Shown here: positions 27,863-36,548 of the stretch, piece by piece
How positions within the stretch are numbered: position 1 is the stretch's first letter
How the letters are laid out: each line of letters opens with the position of its first letter
Source: Nitratiruptor sp.
Lineage (GTDB): Bacteria; Campylobacterota; Campylobacteria; Campylobacterales; Nitratiruptoraceae
Length of the DNA: 64,000 bases
NCBI GenBank assembly: GCA_009659925.1
Contig: PUXW01000006.1
Span: forward strand, 62,001-126,000
Reading direction: 5' to 3'
The notes under the pieces: model-generated
The model's input: the letters and a program-made list of their open reading frames with translations, nothing else
Database searches by the model: none
What the model was told of the DNA's origin: nothing
Made by a program: the position numbers and the translations under genes

Positions 27863-28741
27863 TCAAAAGCTATACCCGATGCCAAAATAAAACTGGCTCG
27901 TCTCCATATCCAGGGAGAAGAGGGGGGAAAAGTCGAGGGTGAGGGTGTCGATGAGCTTGACCTTAGTATCGTCCACCTCCCACCGCTTGTAGCTATATCC
28001 AAGGGAACAGTAGAAGTTGGCGGCCTCTGGAATGAGGTGGGAAAGATCGTACCGGAGTCCTAGGTCGAAGGTGTAGTTGGTACCATCGCTGTCGAAAGAG
28101 GAGCGCAGGAGGCTATTTTTGATTGTTCCCGTCTGGGCGGCGATGGAGCCTTGGGAGTAGAGGCTCAAGAAGGGGGTGAGGGCGTACTGGCCGCTGTATC
28201 CAATTCCGAGTTTGTAGGTTTTGACCTTGGTCTTGGTGGTATCGAGCATGGCTAGGGTGAGTTTGAGGGCCTGTTTGAGGTCGTACATCTTCATGTAGGG
28301 CATGCTGATTCCCGTCGTGAGGGCAACCCCGAAGAAGGAGTTTTCATCGCGATAGAGATCGTAGCCCAGTTGCAAGGTGAAATCGATCCCCCGAACCTTG
28401 TAATCGACCGGTGCGGTGATGGGGGTGTAGCGGTCGATGTTCTCGGAGATGGAGCCAAAGATGGGAAACTCATAGGTGAGGGGGGTGGCGAAGAGGGTGG
28501 TCATTTGGTCGAGCTCTTTGCTCTTGTAGAAGCTCAAATCGAATCCGTAGTACCAGGGGCTCTCGAAGAGGTTGCGGTGGACCTCGACGAGGGAGATAGT
28601 CGTCACATCGATATCGATATCGGCCTGCCAGAAGCCTTCCAGGGCGAAGTCGCTCTTAAACTGGCTCTTGGCAAAACGGAGCTCCATAGCCTCCAGACTC
28701 ATGGCAATGAGGGCGATCCCGGCGATCCAGGACATGCGCAT
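27863..28741 (-). CDS. Putative outer-membrane beta-barrel protein
   Basis: 292 residues with a signal peptide (MRMSWIAGIALIAMSLEA) and many amphipathic strands alternating aromatic and polar residues. It ends in FYFGIGYSF, whose terminal Phe is the usual BAM recognition signal. The barrel seems to have about 12-14 strands. No ligand motif is visible. The ATG at 28741 follows AAAGGAGG. It lies 13 bp after radA, downstream in a minus-strand group. Confidence 0.8.
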   Translation of the reverse strand: MRMSWIAGIALIAMSLEAMELRFAKSQFKSDFALEGFWQADIDIDVTTISLVEVHRNLFESPWYYGFDLSFYKSKELDQMTTLFATPLTYEFPIFGSISENIDRYTPITAPVDYKVRGIDFTLQLGYDLYRDENSFFGVALTTGISMPYMKMYDLKQALKLTLAMLDTTKTKVKTYKLGIGYSGQYALTPFLSLYSQGSIAAQTGTIKNSLLRSSFDSDGTNYTFDLGLRYDLSHLIPEAANFYCSLGYSYKRWEVDDTKVKLIDTLTLDFSPLFSLDMETSQFYFGIGYSF

Positions 28742-28754
28742 TGCTCTCCTCCTT

Positions 28755-30086
28755 TCACATCCATTCGATGATTTGTTCAACCCGCTCCACCACGAAAGAT
28801 TTTATCGAAATATCTTGAAACGGCTTTGAAGGGATGATCGCCTTGGTGAATCCCTGGTTGGCCGCCTCCTTGAGGCGGAGATCGAGCATGGGGACCTCTT
28901 TGATCTCCCCAGTGAGACCCACCTCGCCGATGAAGAGGCTCTCCCGGCTAATGGGGCGCTCCCGGAAGGAGCTTAAAATCGCCGCCACCACTGCCAGGTC
29001 GGCGGCCGTTTCACCGATTCGGATCCCCCCGGCGATGTTGACGAAGACATCGTACTGGTTGAGGGGAAGATCGAGCCGTTTTTCCAGGAGGGCGAGGAGC
29101 ATAGTGAGCCGGTTTCCATCGTATCCGGTAGCGCTGCGTTTGGGATTGGCATAGCCACTCTGAGCAACCAGGGCCTGGACTTCGAGGATGATGGGGCGGC
29201 TCCCTTCGATGACGACGGTGGCTACCGAGCCTGGTTGGGAGCGTTTGGAGGAGAAGAGCCGTTTGGCAATGTTGGTAGCGCTCACAAGTCCGTGGGGGCC
29301 CATTTCAAAGATCCCAACCTCGCTGGCCGAGCCGAAGCGGTTCTTGAAGCTGCGCAAGATCCGGAGCTCCCGGGAGCTATCCCCCTCGAAATAGAGGACC
29401 GTATCCACCATGTGCTCCAGGACTCGGGGCCCGGCAATGGAACCATCCTTGGTGATGTGGCCGATGATAAAAGTTGGGATGCGGCGCTCCTTGGCCAACC
29501 GCATCAACTCGAAGGTGACCGCCCGCACCTGGGAGATGGTCCCTGGAGCTGAAGTGATCTCTTGGCTATAGATGGTCTGGATGGAGTCGACGACGAGGAG
29601 ATCAAAGGGCTCCCGTTCAATCTCTTGAAGGATCCCTTCTATGGTGAGTTCTGGCAGGAGGTAGAGGGTGGCGACATTGGCCCCGATCCGTTTGGCCCGG
29701 AGTTTGATCTGGCTTGCCGACTCCTCCCCGCTGACATAAAGGACGCGCCGTCCCCCTTTGGCCAGATTGGCCGAAGCCTTCAAGAGGAGGGTGCTCTTAC
29801 CCACCCCGGGACTGCCGCCGATGAGCACAAGGGAGCCTGGCACGATCCCTCCTCCAAGGACCAGATCGAGTTCACTATCTCCAGTTGAAATCCGCTGGAG
29901 GGTTGTCTCTTCCACCTGGGTGATGGGAAGGGCTTTGGATGGGGTGGGGGGGCTGGAGCGGTCCTTCTTGGAAGGAGTGATTTCGACGAGGCTGTCCCAG
30001 GTTCCACAGTTGCTACAGCGCCCAAGCCAGGTTCCACTCTGGGCCCCGCAGGCTTGGCACTCGAAGAGCTGTTTCCTTTTGGCCAT
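28755..30086 (-). CDS. radA: DNA repair protein RadA
   Basis: RadA (Sms) is a RecA-like hexameric helicase that drives branch migration in recombination. 443 residues: zinc finger with Cys10, 13, 24 and 27, Walker A GGSPGVGKST (90-99), the RadA-specific KNRFG motif (248-252), and a C-terminal Lon-like domain without protease residues. It starts directly after ftsY (stop and start adjacent). Confidence 0.97.
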   Translation of the reverse strand: MAKRKQLFECQACGAQSGTWLGRCSNCGTWDSLVEITPSKKDRSSPPTPSKALPITQVEETTLQRISTGDSELDLVLGGGIVPGSLVLIGGSPGVGKSTLLLKASANLAKGGRRVLYVSGEESASQIKLRAKRIGANVATLYLLPELTIEGILQEIEREPFDLLVVDSIQTIYSQEITSAPGTISQVRAVTFELMRLAKERRIPTFIIGHITKDGSIAGPRVLEHMVDTVLYFEGDSSRELRILRSFKNRFGSASEVGIFEMGPHGLVSATNIAKRLFSSKRSQPGSVATVVIEGSRPIILEVQALVAQSGYANPKRSATGYDGNRLTMLLALLEKRLDLPLNQYDVFVNIAGGIRIGETAADLAVVAAILSSFRERPISRESLFIGEVGLTGEIKEVPMLDLRLKEAANQGFTKAIIPSKPFQDISIKSFVVERVEQIIEWM

Positions 30087-30950
30087 CTATTCAAAGAGGG
30101 TCGAGAGGATGGTCTCCACATACTCATGGGGGTCGAAGGGGGCGAGATCTTCCAGCCCCTCTCCGGTCCCCACGAAGAGGATGGGGAGCTGGAGCTTGTG
30201 GGAGATGGAAAGGAGGGCCCCCCCTTTGGCAGTCCCATCCAGTTTGGTGATGACGATCCCATCCACCCCGACCATCTCGTGGAAACGGCGGGCCTGCTCG
30301 ATGGCGGAATTGCCTTGGGTTCCATCGATGATCAGGAGTTTGCGGTGGGGGGCTCCGGGGAGGGCCTTGTCACAAACCCGGACGATTTTTTGAAGTTCCT
30401 GAGCCAAGTTGGATTGGGTATGGAGGCGGCCAGCTGTGTCGATGAGGACCCGGTCGATCCCCTTGGCCTTGGCCTTCTGGATCGTATCGAAAGCCACAGC
30501 TCCCGGATCGTGACCTTGCTTGGTAGCTACAATAGGCAAATCGAGGCGCTTCGCCCAGCTTTGCAACTGCTCGATAGCCGCCGCCCGGAAAGTGTCGCCA
30601 GCTCCTAGGATCACCGTTTGGCCAGCCTCCTTGTAACGGTGGGCTAACTTGGCGATGGTCGTCGTCTTCCCGGCCCCGTTGACTCCAATGACAAGTTCGA
30701 CGAAGGGGGTAGCCTCCACCTCCTTGGGAGGAGGGGAGCGGAAGAGGTAGAGCAAGTCGTTGCGCAACTGCTCCTTGGTCACCTTGGAGGGGAGGGAGTT
30801 TATGATCTGTTCCACGAGATCGTACTCCACATCGGCTTCGATAAGGAGCTCTTCGATCTCTTCGGGAGTTGCACTTTTGCGCTTCTTAGGGATTTGCCGC
30901 TCTAGATTCTCGGTAGTCTTGCGGAGAGCCCGCTTTAAAAATCCAAACAT
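30087..30950 (-). CDS. ftsY: Signal recognition particle receptor FtsY
   Basis: FtsY docks the SRP-ribosome complex at the Sec translocon. 287 residues: a short N-terminal region, the N domain, then the GTPase with P-loop GVNGAGKTTT (about 89-98), DTFRAAAIEQL, DTAGRLHT and TKLDGTAKGG. The acidic A domain of E. coli FtsY is absent, as in many bacteria. It follows tlpA by 2 bp. Confidence 0.97.
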   Translation of the reverse strand: MFGFLKRALRKTTENLERQIPKKRKSATPEEIEELLIEADVEYDLVEQIINSLPSKVTKEQLRNDLLYLFRSPPPKEVEATPFVELVIGVNGAGKTTTIAKLAHRYKEAGQTVILGAGDTFRAAAIEQLQSWAKRLDLPIVATKQGHDPGAVAFDTIQKAKAKGIDRVLIDTAGRLHTQSNLAQELQKIVRVCDKALPGAPHRKLLIIDGTQGNSAIEQARRFHEMVGVDGIVITKLDGTAKGGALLSISHKLQLPILFVGTGEGLEDLAPFDPHEYVETILSTLFE

Positions 30951-30952
30951 CG

Positions 30953-31465
30953 CTATTCTCCTATGGCTCGTTGGATATCGATTTTGAGCATTTCGACGGG
31001 AACGGCCCCGATGTAGTGGATCTGATAGCGCCCCTCCTTGAAGAGGACGAGGACCGGAATCGGTCTGGAGGCTGGGGCGTGGATGGCATGGTAGATCTTC
31101 CCGGCAATCTCCTCGTTGAGACGGAGGTTGTGGGAGATGGGGAAGGAGGCGGTCATCGGCTTTTGATCGTCGAGTTGTAGACCGAAGATACTCAGGCGCT
31201 GGCCAAACTCCTTGTGGAGCTTTTCAAGCTCTGGCAACTCGGCCCGGCATGAGGGGCACCAGCTGGTAAAGAGCAAGAGCAAGAGGAGCTCCTTCTGGCT
31301 CCTGGCCTCCATGCGGCCCTGATGGAAGGAGAGTTCGATGGTCTCGTTTCCTTCTGTGAGGCGGTAGTGTTTGGGAGGGGCTGGGGCTTTGGTGTTGGCC
31401 GAGCTTTGCTCTTGGCAAGCTGTAAAGAAGATTAAAATAAAAAGAAAGATAAAGAGTTTTTTCAA
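30953..31465 (-). CDS. TlpA-like thioredoxin-fold lipoprotein
   Basis: 170 residues. The signal peptide ends in the lipobox FTAC (Cys17), so it should be lipid-anchored in the periplasm. The thioredoxin active site is WCPSC (Cys70 and Cys73), and LPELEKLHKEFG follows as in TlpA/ResA. It probably reduces disulfides, for example in cytochrome c maturation. The start is TTG 31465 (MKKLFIF), with AAAGGG seven bases upstream; an in-frame TTG two codons earlier is too close to it. Confidence 0.85.
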   Translation of the reverse strand: MKKLFIFLFILIFFTACQEQSSANTKAPAPPKHYRLTEGNETIELSFHQGRMEARSQKELLLLLLFTSWCPSCRAELPELEKLHKEFGQRLSIFGLQLDDQKPMTASFPISHNLRLNEEIAGKIYHAIHAPASRPIPVLVLFKEGRYQIHYIGAVPVEMLKIDIQRAIGE

Positions 31466-31480
31466 TTCCAATCCCTTTCG

Positions 31481-31489
31481 TGGTAAAAT
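31481..31489 (+). promoter_or_regulatory. Extended -10 for the cycloligase-rny pair
   Basis: TGGTAAAAT (TG-N-TAAAAT) lies 33 bp before ATG 31523. It partly overlaps the leader of the divergent tlpA-like gene. Confidence 0.4.
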
Positions 31490-31522
31490 CTTCCCGAGAT
31501 TATAGTCAATGAAGGCTTAAAG

Positions 31523-32179
31523 ATGGACTTTGCTTCCAAAGAGGAGTTTCGCACTTATTGCAAGGCAAGAATACTCCCTCGAAAAGGAAGCAAGCGGATC
31601 CAACGGCGGCTTGCCTGGCTCATCGAGAGGCTGGGGGCCCGAAGGATTTTGGCCTATGTACCAATGGGCCATGAACCAGATATCTACCAACTACTCCATC
31701 AACTGCGGCAAAGGGGCGGCTTGGTCTATGTGCCCCGGATCGAGGGGGGGCGGCTGGTTCTGGCGGCCTTTCGACTCCCCCTCAAGCGGGGACCTTTTGC
31801 CATCAAGGAGCCACCCCCTTCCCGTCCACCGCGATCCATCGATCTGGCTATAGTCCCCATCCTTGGAGTGGATGGGGGGTTCCGTCGTATCGGGTTTGGT
31901 CAGGGAATGTACGATCGGCTTTTTGCCCGACTTCCCGGGTCCATACCGATCCTCTTCGTCCAGGAGCGGCTTTGCAAGAGCCGCTCCCTGCTGGCCAACG
32001 GGTACGATATCCAAGGGGACTTTCTCGTGACTCCAAAAGAAATATACATACGAGGTGATAGCGATGTGGGTCGAGATTTTATTCGGAGGTTCTGCCGCCA
32101 TGCTCAGTGGCGCTGCAGGATATTTCCTCGCAAAAAAGATCGAAAAGGACCGGCTCAATATCTACGAGGAGCAGGCTAA
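31523..32179 (+). CDS. 5-formyltetrahydrofolate cyclo-ligase
   Basis: Converts 5-formyl-THF to 5,10-methenyl-THF with ATP. Motifs: basic N-terminal helix, ILAYVPMGHEPD, VPRIEGG, VPILGVDGGFRRIGFGQGMYDR (the GxGxGxYDR phosphate site at about 124-132). Family similarity ends at DFLVTPKEIY (about 175). The remaining 43 residues (RDFIRRFCRHAQWRCR...) are an out-of-frame reading of the 5' end of rny, giving a 116-bp overlap. The tail is probably unstructured or dispensable. Confidence 0.9.
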   Translation: MDFASKEEFRTYCKARILPRKGSKRIQRRLAWLIERLGARRILAYVPMGHEPDIYQLLHQLRQRGGLVYVPRIEGGRLVLAAFRLPLKRGPFAIKEPPPSRPPRSIDLAIVPILGVDGGFRRIGFGQGMYDRLFARLPGSIPILFVQERLCKSRSLLANGYDIQGDFLVTPKEIYIRGDSDVGRDFIRRFCRHAQWRCRIFPRKKDRKGPAQYLRGAG

Positions 32180-33632
32180 GGCCAAAGCGCGGGCCATCGA
32201 ACACGAAGCGGAGCGGATCCTTCAAGATGCCAAGATCAAAGCCAAGGAGACTGAGCTCGTCCTCAAACGGGAGTTTGACGAGCGCCTCAACGAGTTGAAG
32301 AGCGACTACGATCGCCGCTTCAACGAGCTCATGGAAAAGGAGCTCTCCCTCAAACAGATGTTCAAGGAGGAGCTCAAGCACATTAGCCTGGAGAAACAGG
32401 AGCTTAAGGCCGAACGGGAGGAGGTGAATCGCCTCAAGCGGGAGTATGAGCTCTTGCGGGCCGAGTATGAGGAGAAGTACAACGAGATCCTCGAAGCCCT
32501 CCAGGAGCAGGCCGGTTTGACGGTAGAAGAGGCCAAGGCCCTCATCCTCCAAAAGGCCGAGGAGGAGAGCCGGGCCGAGGTAGCCAACATCATTCGCAAA
32601 TATGAGGAGGAGGCCAAACAGGAGGCTAAACGGCGGGCCAACTACATCATCGCCCAGGCAACAACCCGCTACGCTGGAGAGTTTGCGGCGGAGCGACTCA
32701 TCAACACCGTCTCGATCCCCAGCGACGAGATCAAGGGGCGCATCATCGGCAAGGAGGGGCGCAATATCAAGACCTTGGAGATGCTTTTAGGGGTCGATAT
32801 CATCATCGATGATACCCCCAACGCCATTGTCCTCAGCTCCTTCAACCTCTATCGCCGGGCCATTGCCACCAAGGTGATCGAGCTTCTGGTAGAGGATGGA
32901 CGGATCCAGCCGGCTAGGATCGAGGAGATCTACGAGAAGGTCAAGGAAGAGTTCGACCAGCAGCTTCTGGAGGAGGGGGAGAACATCGTCATCGATCTGG
33001 GCATCGGTCAGCTCCATCCAGAACTGCTCAAGCTTGTGGGACGCTTGAAGTTTCGGGCCAGCTACGGACAAAATGCCTTGGGCCACTCTCTGGAAGTCGC
33101 CCACTTGGCCGGGATCATGGCCGCCGAGATGGGGGGAGACGAGATCTTGGCCAAACGGGCCGGTCTCCTCCACGATATCGGGAAGGCCCTTACCCACGAG
33201 TATTCGGGCTCCCATGTCGATCTGGGGGCGGAAATTTGCAAGCGCTACAAAGAGCCCGATGTGGTCATCAACGCTATCTACGCCCACCACGGCCATGAGG
33301 AACCTCGGAGTATCGAGGCGGCCGCGGTATGTACCGCCGATACCCTCAGTGCCGCTAGGCCAGGAGCGCGGAGAGAGGTGTTGGAGGCCTTCCTCAAACG
33401 GGTCCAGACCATCGAGGAGATCGCCCTGGCCAAGCCGGGTGTTAAGAAGGCCTACGCCATCAATGCAGGCCGGGAGGTTCGAGTCATCGTCAATGCCGAA
33501 TTGGTTACCGATAATGAAGCCTACCTCCTAGCCAAGGAGATTGCCAAGGAGATCGAAAGCAGCGTCCAGTACCCGGGAGAGGTGAAGGTCAACGTGATCC
33601 GGGAGCAGCGGGTCGTCGAGTACGCCAGATAA
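32064..33632 (+). CDS. rny: Ribonuclease Y
   Basis: Membrane-anchored endoribonuclease that starts mRNA decay. 522 residues: an N-terminal helix (VEILFGGSAAMLSGAAGYFL), a long coiled coil (about 25-200), the KH domain with GRIIGKEGRN (about 224-233), and the HD domain with LLHDIGKALTHEYSG (about 369-383) holding the metal His-Asp. ATG 32064 with GAGGTGAT upstream is the start; it lies inside the cycloligase gene. Confidence 0.97.
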   Translation: MWVEILFGGSAAMLSGAAGYFLAKKIEKDRLNIYEEQAKAKARAIEHEAERILQDAKIKAKETELVLKREFDERLNELKSDYDRRFNELMEKELSLKQMFKEELKHISLEKQELKAEREEVNRLKREYELLRAEYEEKYNEILEALQEQAGLTVEEAKALILQKAEEESRAEVANIIRKYEEEAKQEAKRRANYIIAQATTRYAGEFAAERLINTVSIPSDEIKGRIIGKEGRNIKTLEMLLGVDIIIDDTPNAIVLSSFNLYRRAIATKVIELLVEDGRIQPARIEEIYEKVKEEFDQQLLEEGENIVIDLGIGQLHPELLKLVGRLKFRASYGQNALGHSLEVAHLAGIMAAEMGGDEILAKRAGLLHDIGKALTHEYSGSHVDLGAEICKRYKEPDVVINAIYAHHGHEEPRSIEAAAVCTADTLSAARPGARREVLEAFLKRVQTIEEIALAKPGVKKAYAINAGREVRVIVNAELVTDNEAYLLAKEIAKEIESSVQYPGEVKVNVIREQRVVEYAR

Positions 33633-33660
33633 GTTAAGCTTATTTTCAAGCCCATTGATC

Positions 33661-33666
33661 TATAAT
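33661..33666 (+). promoter_or_regulatory. -10 box for the small outer-membrane protein
   Basis: TATAAT lies 32 bp before ATG 33699 in the 66-bp gap after rny. Upstream, ATAAG-TTAAG-CTTAT followed by TTTTC (33628-33646) could form a weak hairpin at the end of rny. No clear -35 is seen. Confidence 0.4.
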
Positions 33667-33698
33667 GAACTTTTATCAACTCTCCTCAAAGGTTCACG

Positions 33699-34211
33699 AT
33701 GGTACGATCTTGGCTGCTTGCCTTACTCCTTGGATCCTGGCTTCTTGGTGCAGAGTTGTGGGTTGGAATCGGGAAGATCGGAGGGGATCCGGTCTGCTCC
33801 AACGAGTATGCCCTCGGATATGAGGCGGAGTTTGAGCTGGGGCAGGAGTGGCTTACGGGATTTGACGTCAGTTATAAGTACGCCTCTTTAAAAGAGGTCG
33901 AGGCAGAAGGGGACCATGAGGGGGAAGGTCCAGCGATAAGGAGCCAGCGTATTGAAGAGCATGCCTTCGATGTGGAGGGGCTCCTTGGAAAGCATCTGGC
34001 CTACCACGACAAGCTCTTTGCCGTCGGGGGACTACGCCTTGGCGATAGTGAGGGGGAGTTTATCTATGGCCTTGGCCTTGGGGCCGAGTACCAGCACATC
34101 TTTGAAGATAGATGGATCTTGAGCCTCGATTTGATTCGCCACTTCATGAAGGGGGAGGAGCGTTACTACCAGACCACCACCTTCATGGTCAAGGTCGGCT
34201 ACGAGTTTTGA
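33699..34211 (+). CDS. Small outer-membrane beta-barrel protein
   Basis: 170 residues: a signal peptide (MVRSWLLALLLGSWLLG), then about eight amphipathic strands (LWVGIGKIGG, FELGQEWLTGFDVSYKYA, LFAVGGLRLG, YGLGLGAEYQHIF) and C-terminal MVKVGYEF ending in Phe. The loop around residues 68-88 is acidic. It resembles OmpW/OmpX-sized barrels of unknown ligand. The 3' end overlaps fieF by 13 bp. Confidence 0.75.
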   Translation: MVRSWLLALLLGSWLLGAELWVGIGKIGGDPVCSNEYALGYEAEFELGQEWLTGFDVSYKYASLKEVEAEGDHEGEGPAIRSQRIEEHAFDVEGLLGKHLAYHDKLFAVGGLRLGDSEGEFIYGLGLGAEYQHIFEDRWILSLDLIRHFMKGEERYYQTTTFMVKVGYEF

Positions 34212-35080
34212 GGGGTATCGTCATAAGGGTCGAGATGGATGGTGATCTCCCAGCGACTCTTGGGATCGAGGGAGCGGATCTCTGCTTCGATCGTATCTGA
34301 GATCTGATGGGCCTCTACCAAAGGGATCTGGGGATCGTCGAAGACCAGGTGGACATCGACGAAGTTGGTCCCACCGCTGCGCCGCGTCTTGAGGTAGTGG
34401 TAACTGGTGATACGGGGGTGGCTGGTGAGGATCCCCTTGATCCGCTGAACCAGCTCCTCTTCGAGAGCTACGTCTAGGAGCATGAGGGTTCCCTCACGGA
34501 TGAGTTCGAAGGCCTCCTTGATGATGTAGATGGCGATGGCGATCCCAAAGAGTCCATCGATCCAGTGCCATCCGGTCAGCTGGACGAGGATGAGGGAGAG
34601 GAGGACCGCCGAGTTGGAGAGGAGGTCGGTCTTGTAGTGGAGGGCATCGCTCTTGATCACCATGTTCTTGGTCTTCTCGTAGACCCGATTGAGGAAGAGG
34701 ACGAGCCCCGCCGTGAGGACGATGGAGATGACCATCACCGCGATGGAACTTCCAAGGTACTCGATCTGGCGCTCTTCGAGGATGTTGAGGATCCCCTTGT
34801 AGAGGATGAAGAGACCCGAAATGGTGATGATGGTCCCCTCAATGACCGCCGCCAGGGCTTCGATCTTGCCTAGGCCGTAGTTGAATCGCTCGCTTGGAGC
34901 CTTTTCGGCTTTGGAGAGGGCGAAGTAGTTGAACATGGAGACGGCGATATCAAGGATCGAGTCGATGGCGCTGGCGAGTACCGCCGCCGATCCACTCAAA
35001 ATCCCAACCGCCAGCTTCACGAGGACCAAGATCCCAGCCACGATGGAGGCGACGATGGTCGCACTCTTTTGCAAGCTCAT
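34199..35080 (-). CDS. fieF: Cation diffusion facilitator (zinc/iron efflux)
   Basis: 293 residues with six helices and a cytosolic C-terminal domain. The metal site is formed by Asp40 and Asp44 (ASAIDSILD, helix 2) and His148 and Asp152 (ALHYKTD, helix 5). The DxxxD/HxxxD set is that of FieF/YiiP, exporting zinc or ferrous iron in exchange for protons. The C-terminal domain carries His (TSYHYLKTRRSGG, FVDVHLVFDD), as in YiiP. It overlaps the upstream nucleosidase gene by 4 bp. Gene symbol is by similarity of the motif. Confidence 0.88.
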   Translation of the reverse strand: MSLQKSATIVASIVAGILVLVKLAVGILSGSAAVLASAIDSILDIAVSMFNYFALSKAEKAPSERFNYGLGKIEALAAVIEGTIITISGLFILYKGILNILEERQIEYLGSSIAVMVISIVLTAGLVLFLNRVYEKTKNMVIKSDALHYKTDLLSNSAVLLSLILVQLTGWHWIDGLFGIAIAIYIIKEAFELIREGTLMLLDVALEEELVQRIKGILTSHPRITSYHYLKTRRSGGTNFVDVHLVFDDPQIPLVEAHQISDTIEAEIRSLDPKSRWEITIHLDPYDDTPQNS

Positions 35081-35625
35081 GTCCCACCCCTTTTTAAGTT
35101 TGCGATTATATCCAAAAGCTCCTTAAGGTGGCGTTGGAAGAGGGTCAGGACCCATTCTGGAGAGCACCTCTTGGGATCGTAAGGGTCGCTGACGAGTTTG
35201 ATGATGTGGGGTTTGACCTGGAAGGGTTTGGCTCCTACCAAGATGCCGGCAGCTTCCATATCCACCAGTTCCCGGAACCTTTTGTGGGCGGGATGGTGGA
35301 GGGTGCGTAACTTCTTGTTGGGAAGGGTGGTGCTGGGAGGGAGGGGATAGCTCTTGCCACTGGGATCGTCGATGACTTTGGAGATATTGTAGAGCTGGCC
35401 GGGTCGATCGCCAGCGCAGATCCCCAAATTGAGGAGCTGGGTGGCGGGGGAATGTGTTAGAATATGGCCAACGGCACTGGCAGCGTGCAAAGGGCCGATC
35501 CCCGTGACGATGAGCTCGATCCCCTCACCGCGATAGCGGGGGAAGGGGGTTGAAGCGATGGGGATGAGGTGGAGAGCCTGGATGAGGGTGCGGGCTTCGG
35601 TTCTGGTTGCCATTGCGATAACCAT
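35077..35625 (-). CDS. Nucleoside phosphorylase-family protein (nucleosidase-like)
   Basis: 182 residues, a short member of the MTA/SAH nucleosidase and purine phosphorylase superfamily. Visible: VIAMATRTEARTLIQAL, ELIVTGIGPLHAASAVGHIL, LVDMEAAGI (the MEA glutamate) and KLVSDPYDPK (catalytic Asp region). It could hydrolyse a nucleoside such as MTA, SAH or futalosine. The phylum makes menaquinone through futalosine, so a futalosine hydrolase role is possible but unproven. The start is uncertain: ATG 35625 or 35613, neither with a clear ribosome site. Confidence 0.75.
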   Translation of the reverse strand: MVIAMATRTEARTLIQALHLIPIASTPFPRYRGEGIELIVTGIGPLHAASAVGHILTHSPATQLLNLGICAGDRPGQLYNISKVIDDPSGKSYPLPPSTTLPNKKLRTLHHPAHKRFRELVDMEAAGILVGAKPFQVKPHIIKLVSDPYDPKRCSPEWVLTLFQRHLKELLDIIANLKRGGT

Positions 35626-35651
35626 GGTGATATGGTAACGAAAGGGGGTAA

Positions 35652-36548
35652 ATGGATATTGCACGGATCAAAAGGGAGCGGGAGGGGTGGTTAAGGTGGA
35701 AGCATATCGCCCCGTTGCGCCGCCTCTTGGAAGGGCTCAAGCCTGTGGAGGCCCATCTTGAAATAGGGGATGTGGTCAAGCTCCAAGGCGCCCCGCCCCA
35801 AGAGGAGTTGGAGAAAGTAGAAGCAGCCGCCTGGGCGATGCGTCCCTGGCGCAAGGGGCCTTTCGATCTCTTTGGCCTCTTCATCGAGAGTGAGTGGCGT
35901 AGCTTCATCAAGTACAATCTGCTTGCCCCTTTCCTCGATCTTGAGGGCAAGGAGGTAGCCGATATAGGGTGCAACAACGGGTATTATATGTTCCGATTCT
36001 TGCAGTTGCGCCCCAAACAGGTTGTGGGCTTCGATCCATCCCCCCTCTTTCGCACCCAGTTCGACCTCATCAACCACTACGCCCGTACCCCCATAGTCTA
36101 TGAACTCCTGGGAGTTGAACACCTCCCCCACTACGGCCAGCGCTTCGATACCATCTTCGCCTTGGGGATCCTCTACCATCGCCGGGATCCCATCACTACC
36201 TTGCAGTGGTTGCGCCGGGGCCTCAAGCCGGGGGGAGAGCTCTTCCTCGATACCCTCTTCATCGAGGCCGATGGCCCCTTGGTCCTTGCTCCGGCTCCAA
36301 GTTACGCCAAGATGTCCAATGTCTACTTCGTTCCAAGTATCGAGGCCCTCCACAACTGGGCGATACGGGCCGGCTTCAAAGGCTTCGAGGTCTTGGCCAC
36401 CCGGGTAACCGATACCTTCGAGCAGCACAAGAGTCCATGGATCTTGGGAGAGAGTTTGGAGGATTTCCTCGATCCGGTAGATCCAACCCGAACCATCGAG
36501 GGCTATCCAGCCCCGCGGCGGGTCTATGTCCGCTTGAAGGAGCGTTAG
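35652..36548 (+). CDS. cmoB: tRNA U34 carboxymethyltransferase
   Basis: CmoB transfers the carboxymethyl group from carboxy-SAM to 5-hydroxyuridine-34 of tRNA, giving cmo5U. 298 residues with the family hallmarks [17 protein letters not shown], the SAM site [37 protein letters not shown] and [10 protein letters not shown]. The partner CmoA, which makes carboxy-SAM, is not in the window. It diverges from the nucleosidase gene with only 26 bp between starts. Confidence 0.95.
   Translation: MDIARIKREREGWLRWKHIAPLRRLLEGLKPVEAHLEIGDVVKLQGAPPQEELEKVEAAAWAMRPWRKGPFDLFGLFIESEWRSFIKYNLLAPFLDLEGKEVADIGCNNGYYMFRFLQLRPKQVVGFDPSPLFRTQFDLINHYARTPIVYELLGVEHLPHYGQRFDTIFALGILYHRRDPITTLQWLRRGLKPGGELFLDTLFIEADGPLVLAPAPSYAKMSNVYFVPSIEALHNWAIRAGFKGFEVLATRVTDTFEQHKSPWILGESLEDFLDPVDPTRTIEGYPAPRRVYVRLKER

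Noticed and set aside
33628-33646. Possible terminator hairpin after rny (ATAAG-TTAAG-CTTAT-TTTT)
   Set aside because: Stem of five A/T-rich pairs and a short U-run; too weak to call a terminator with confidence.
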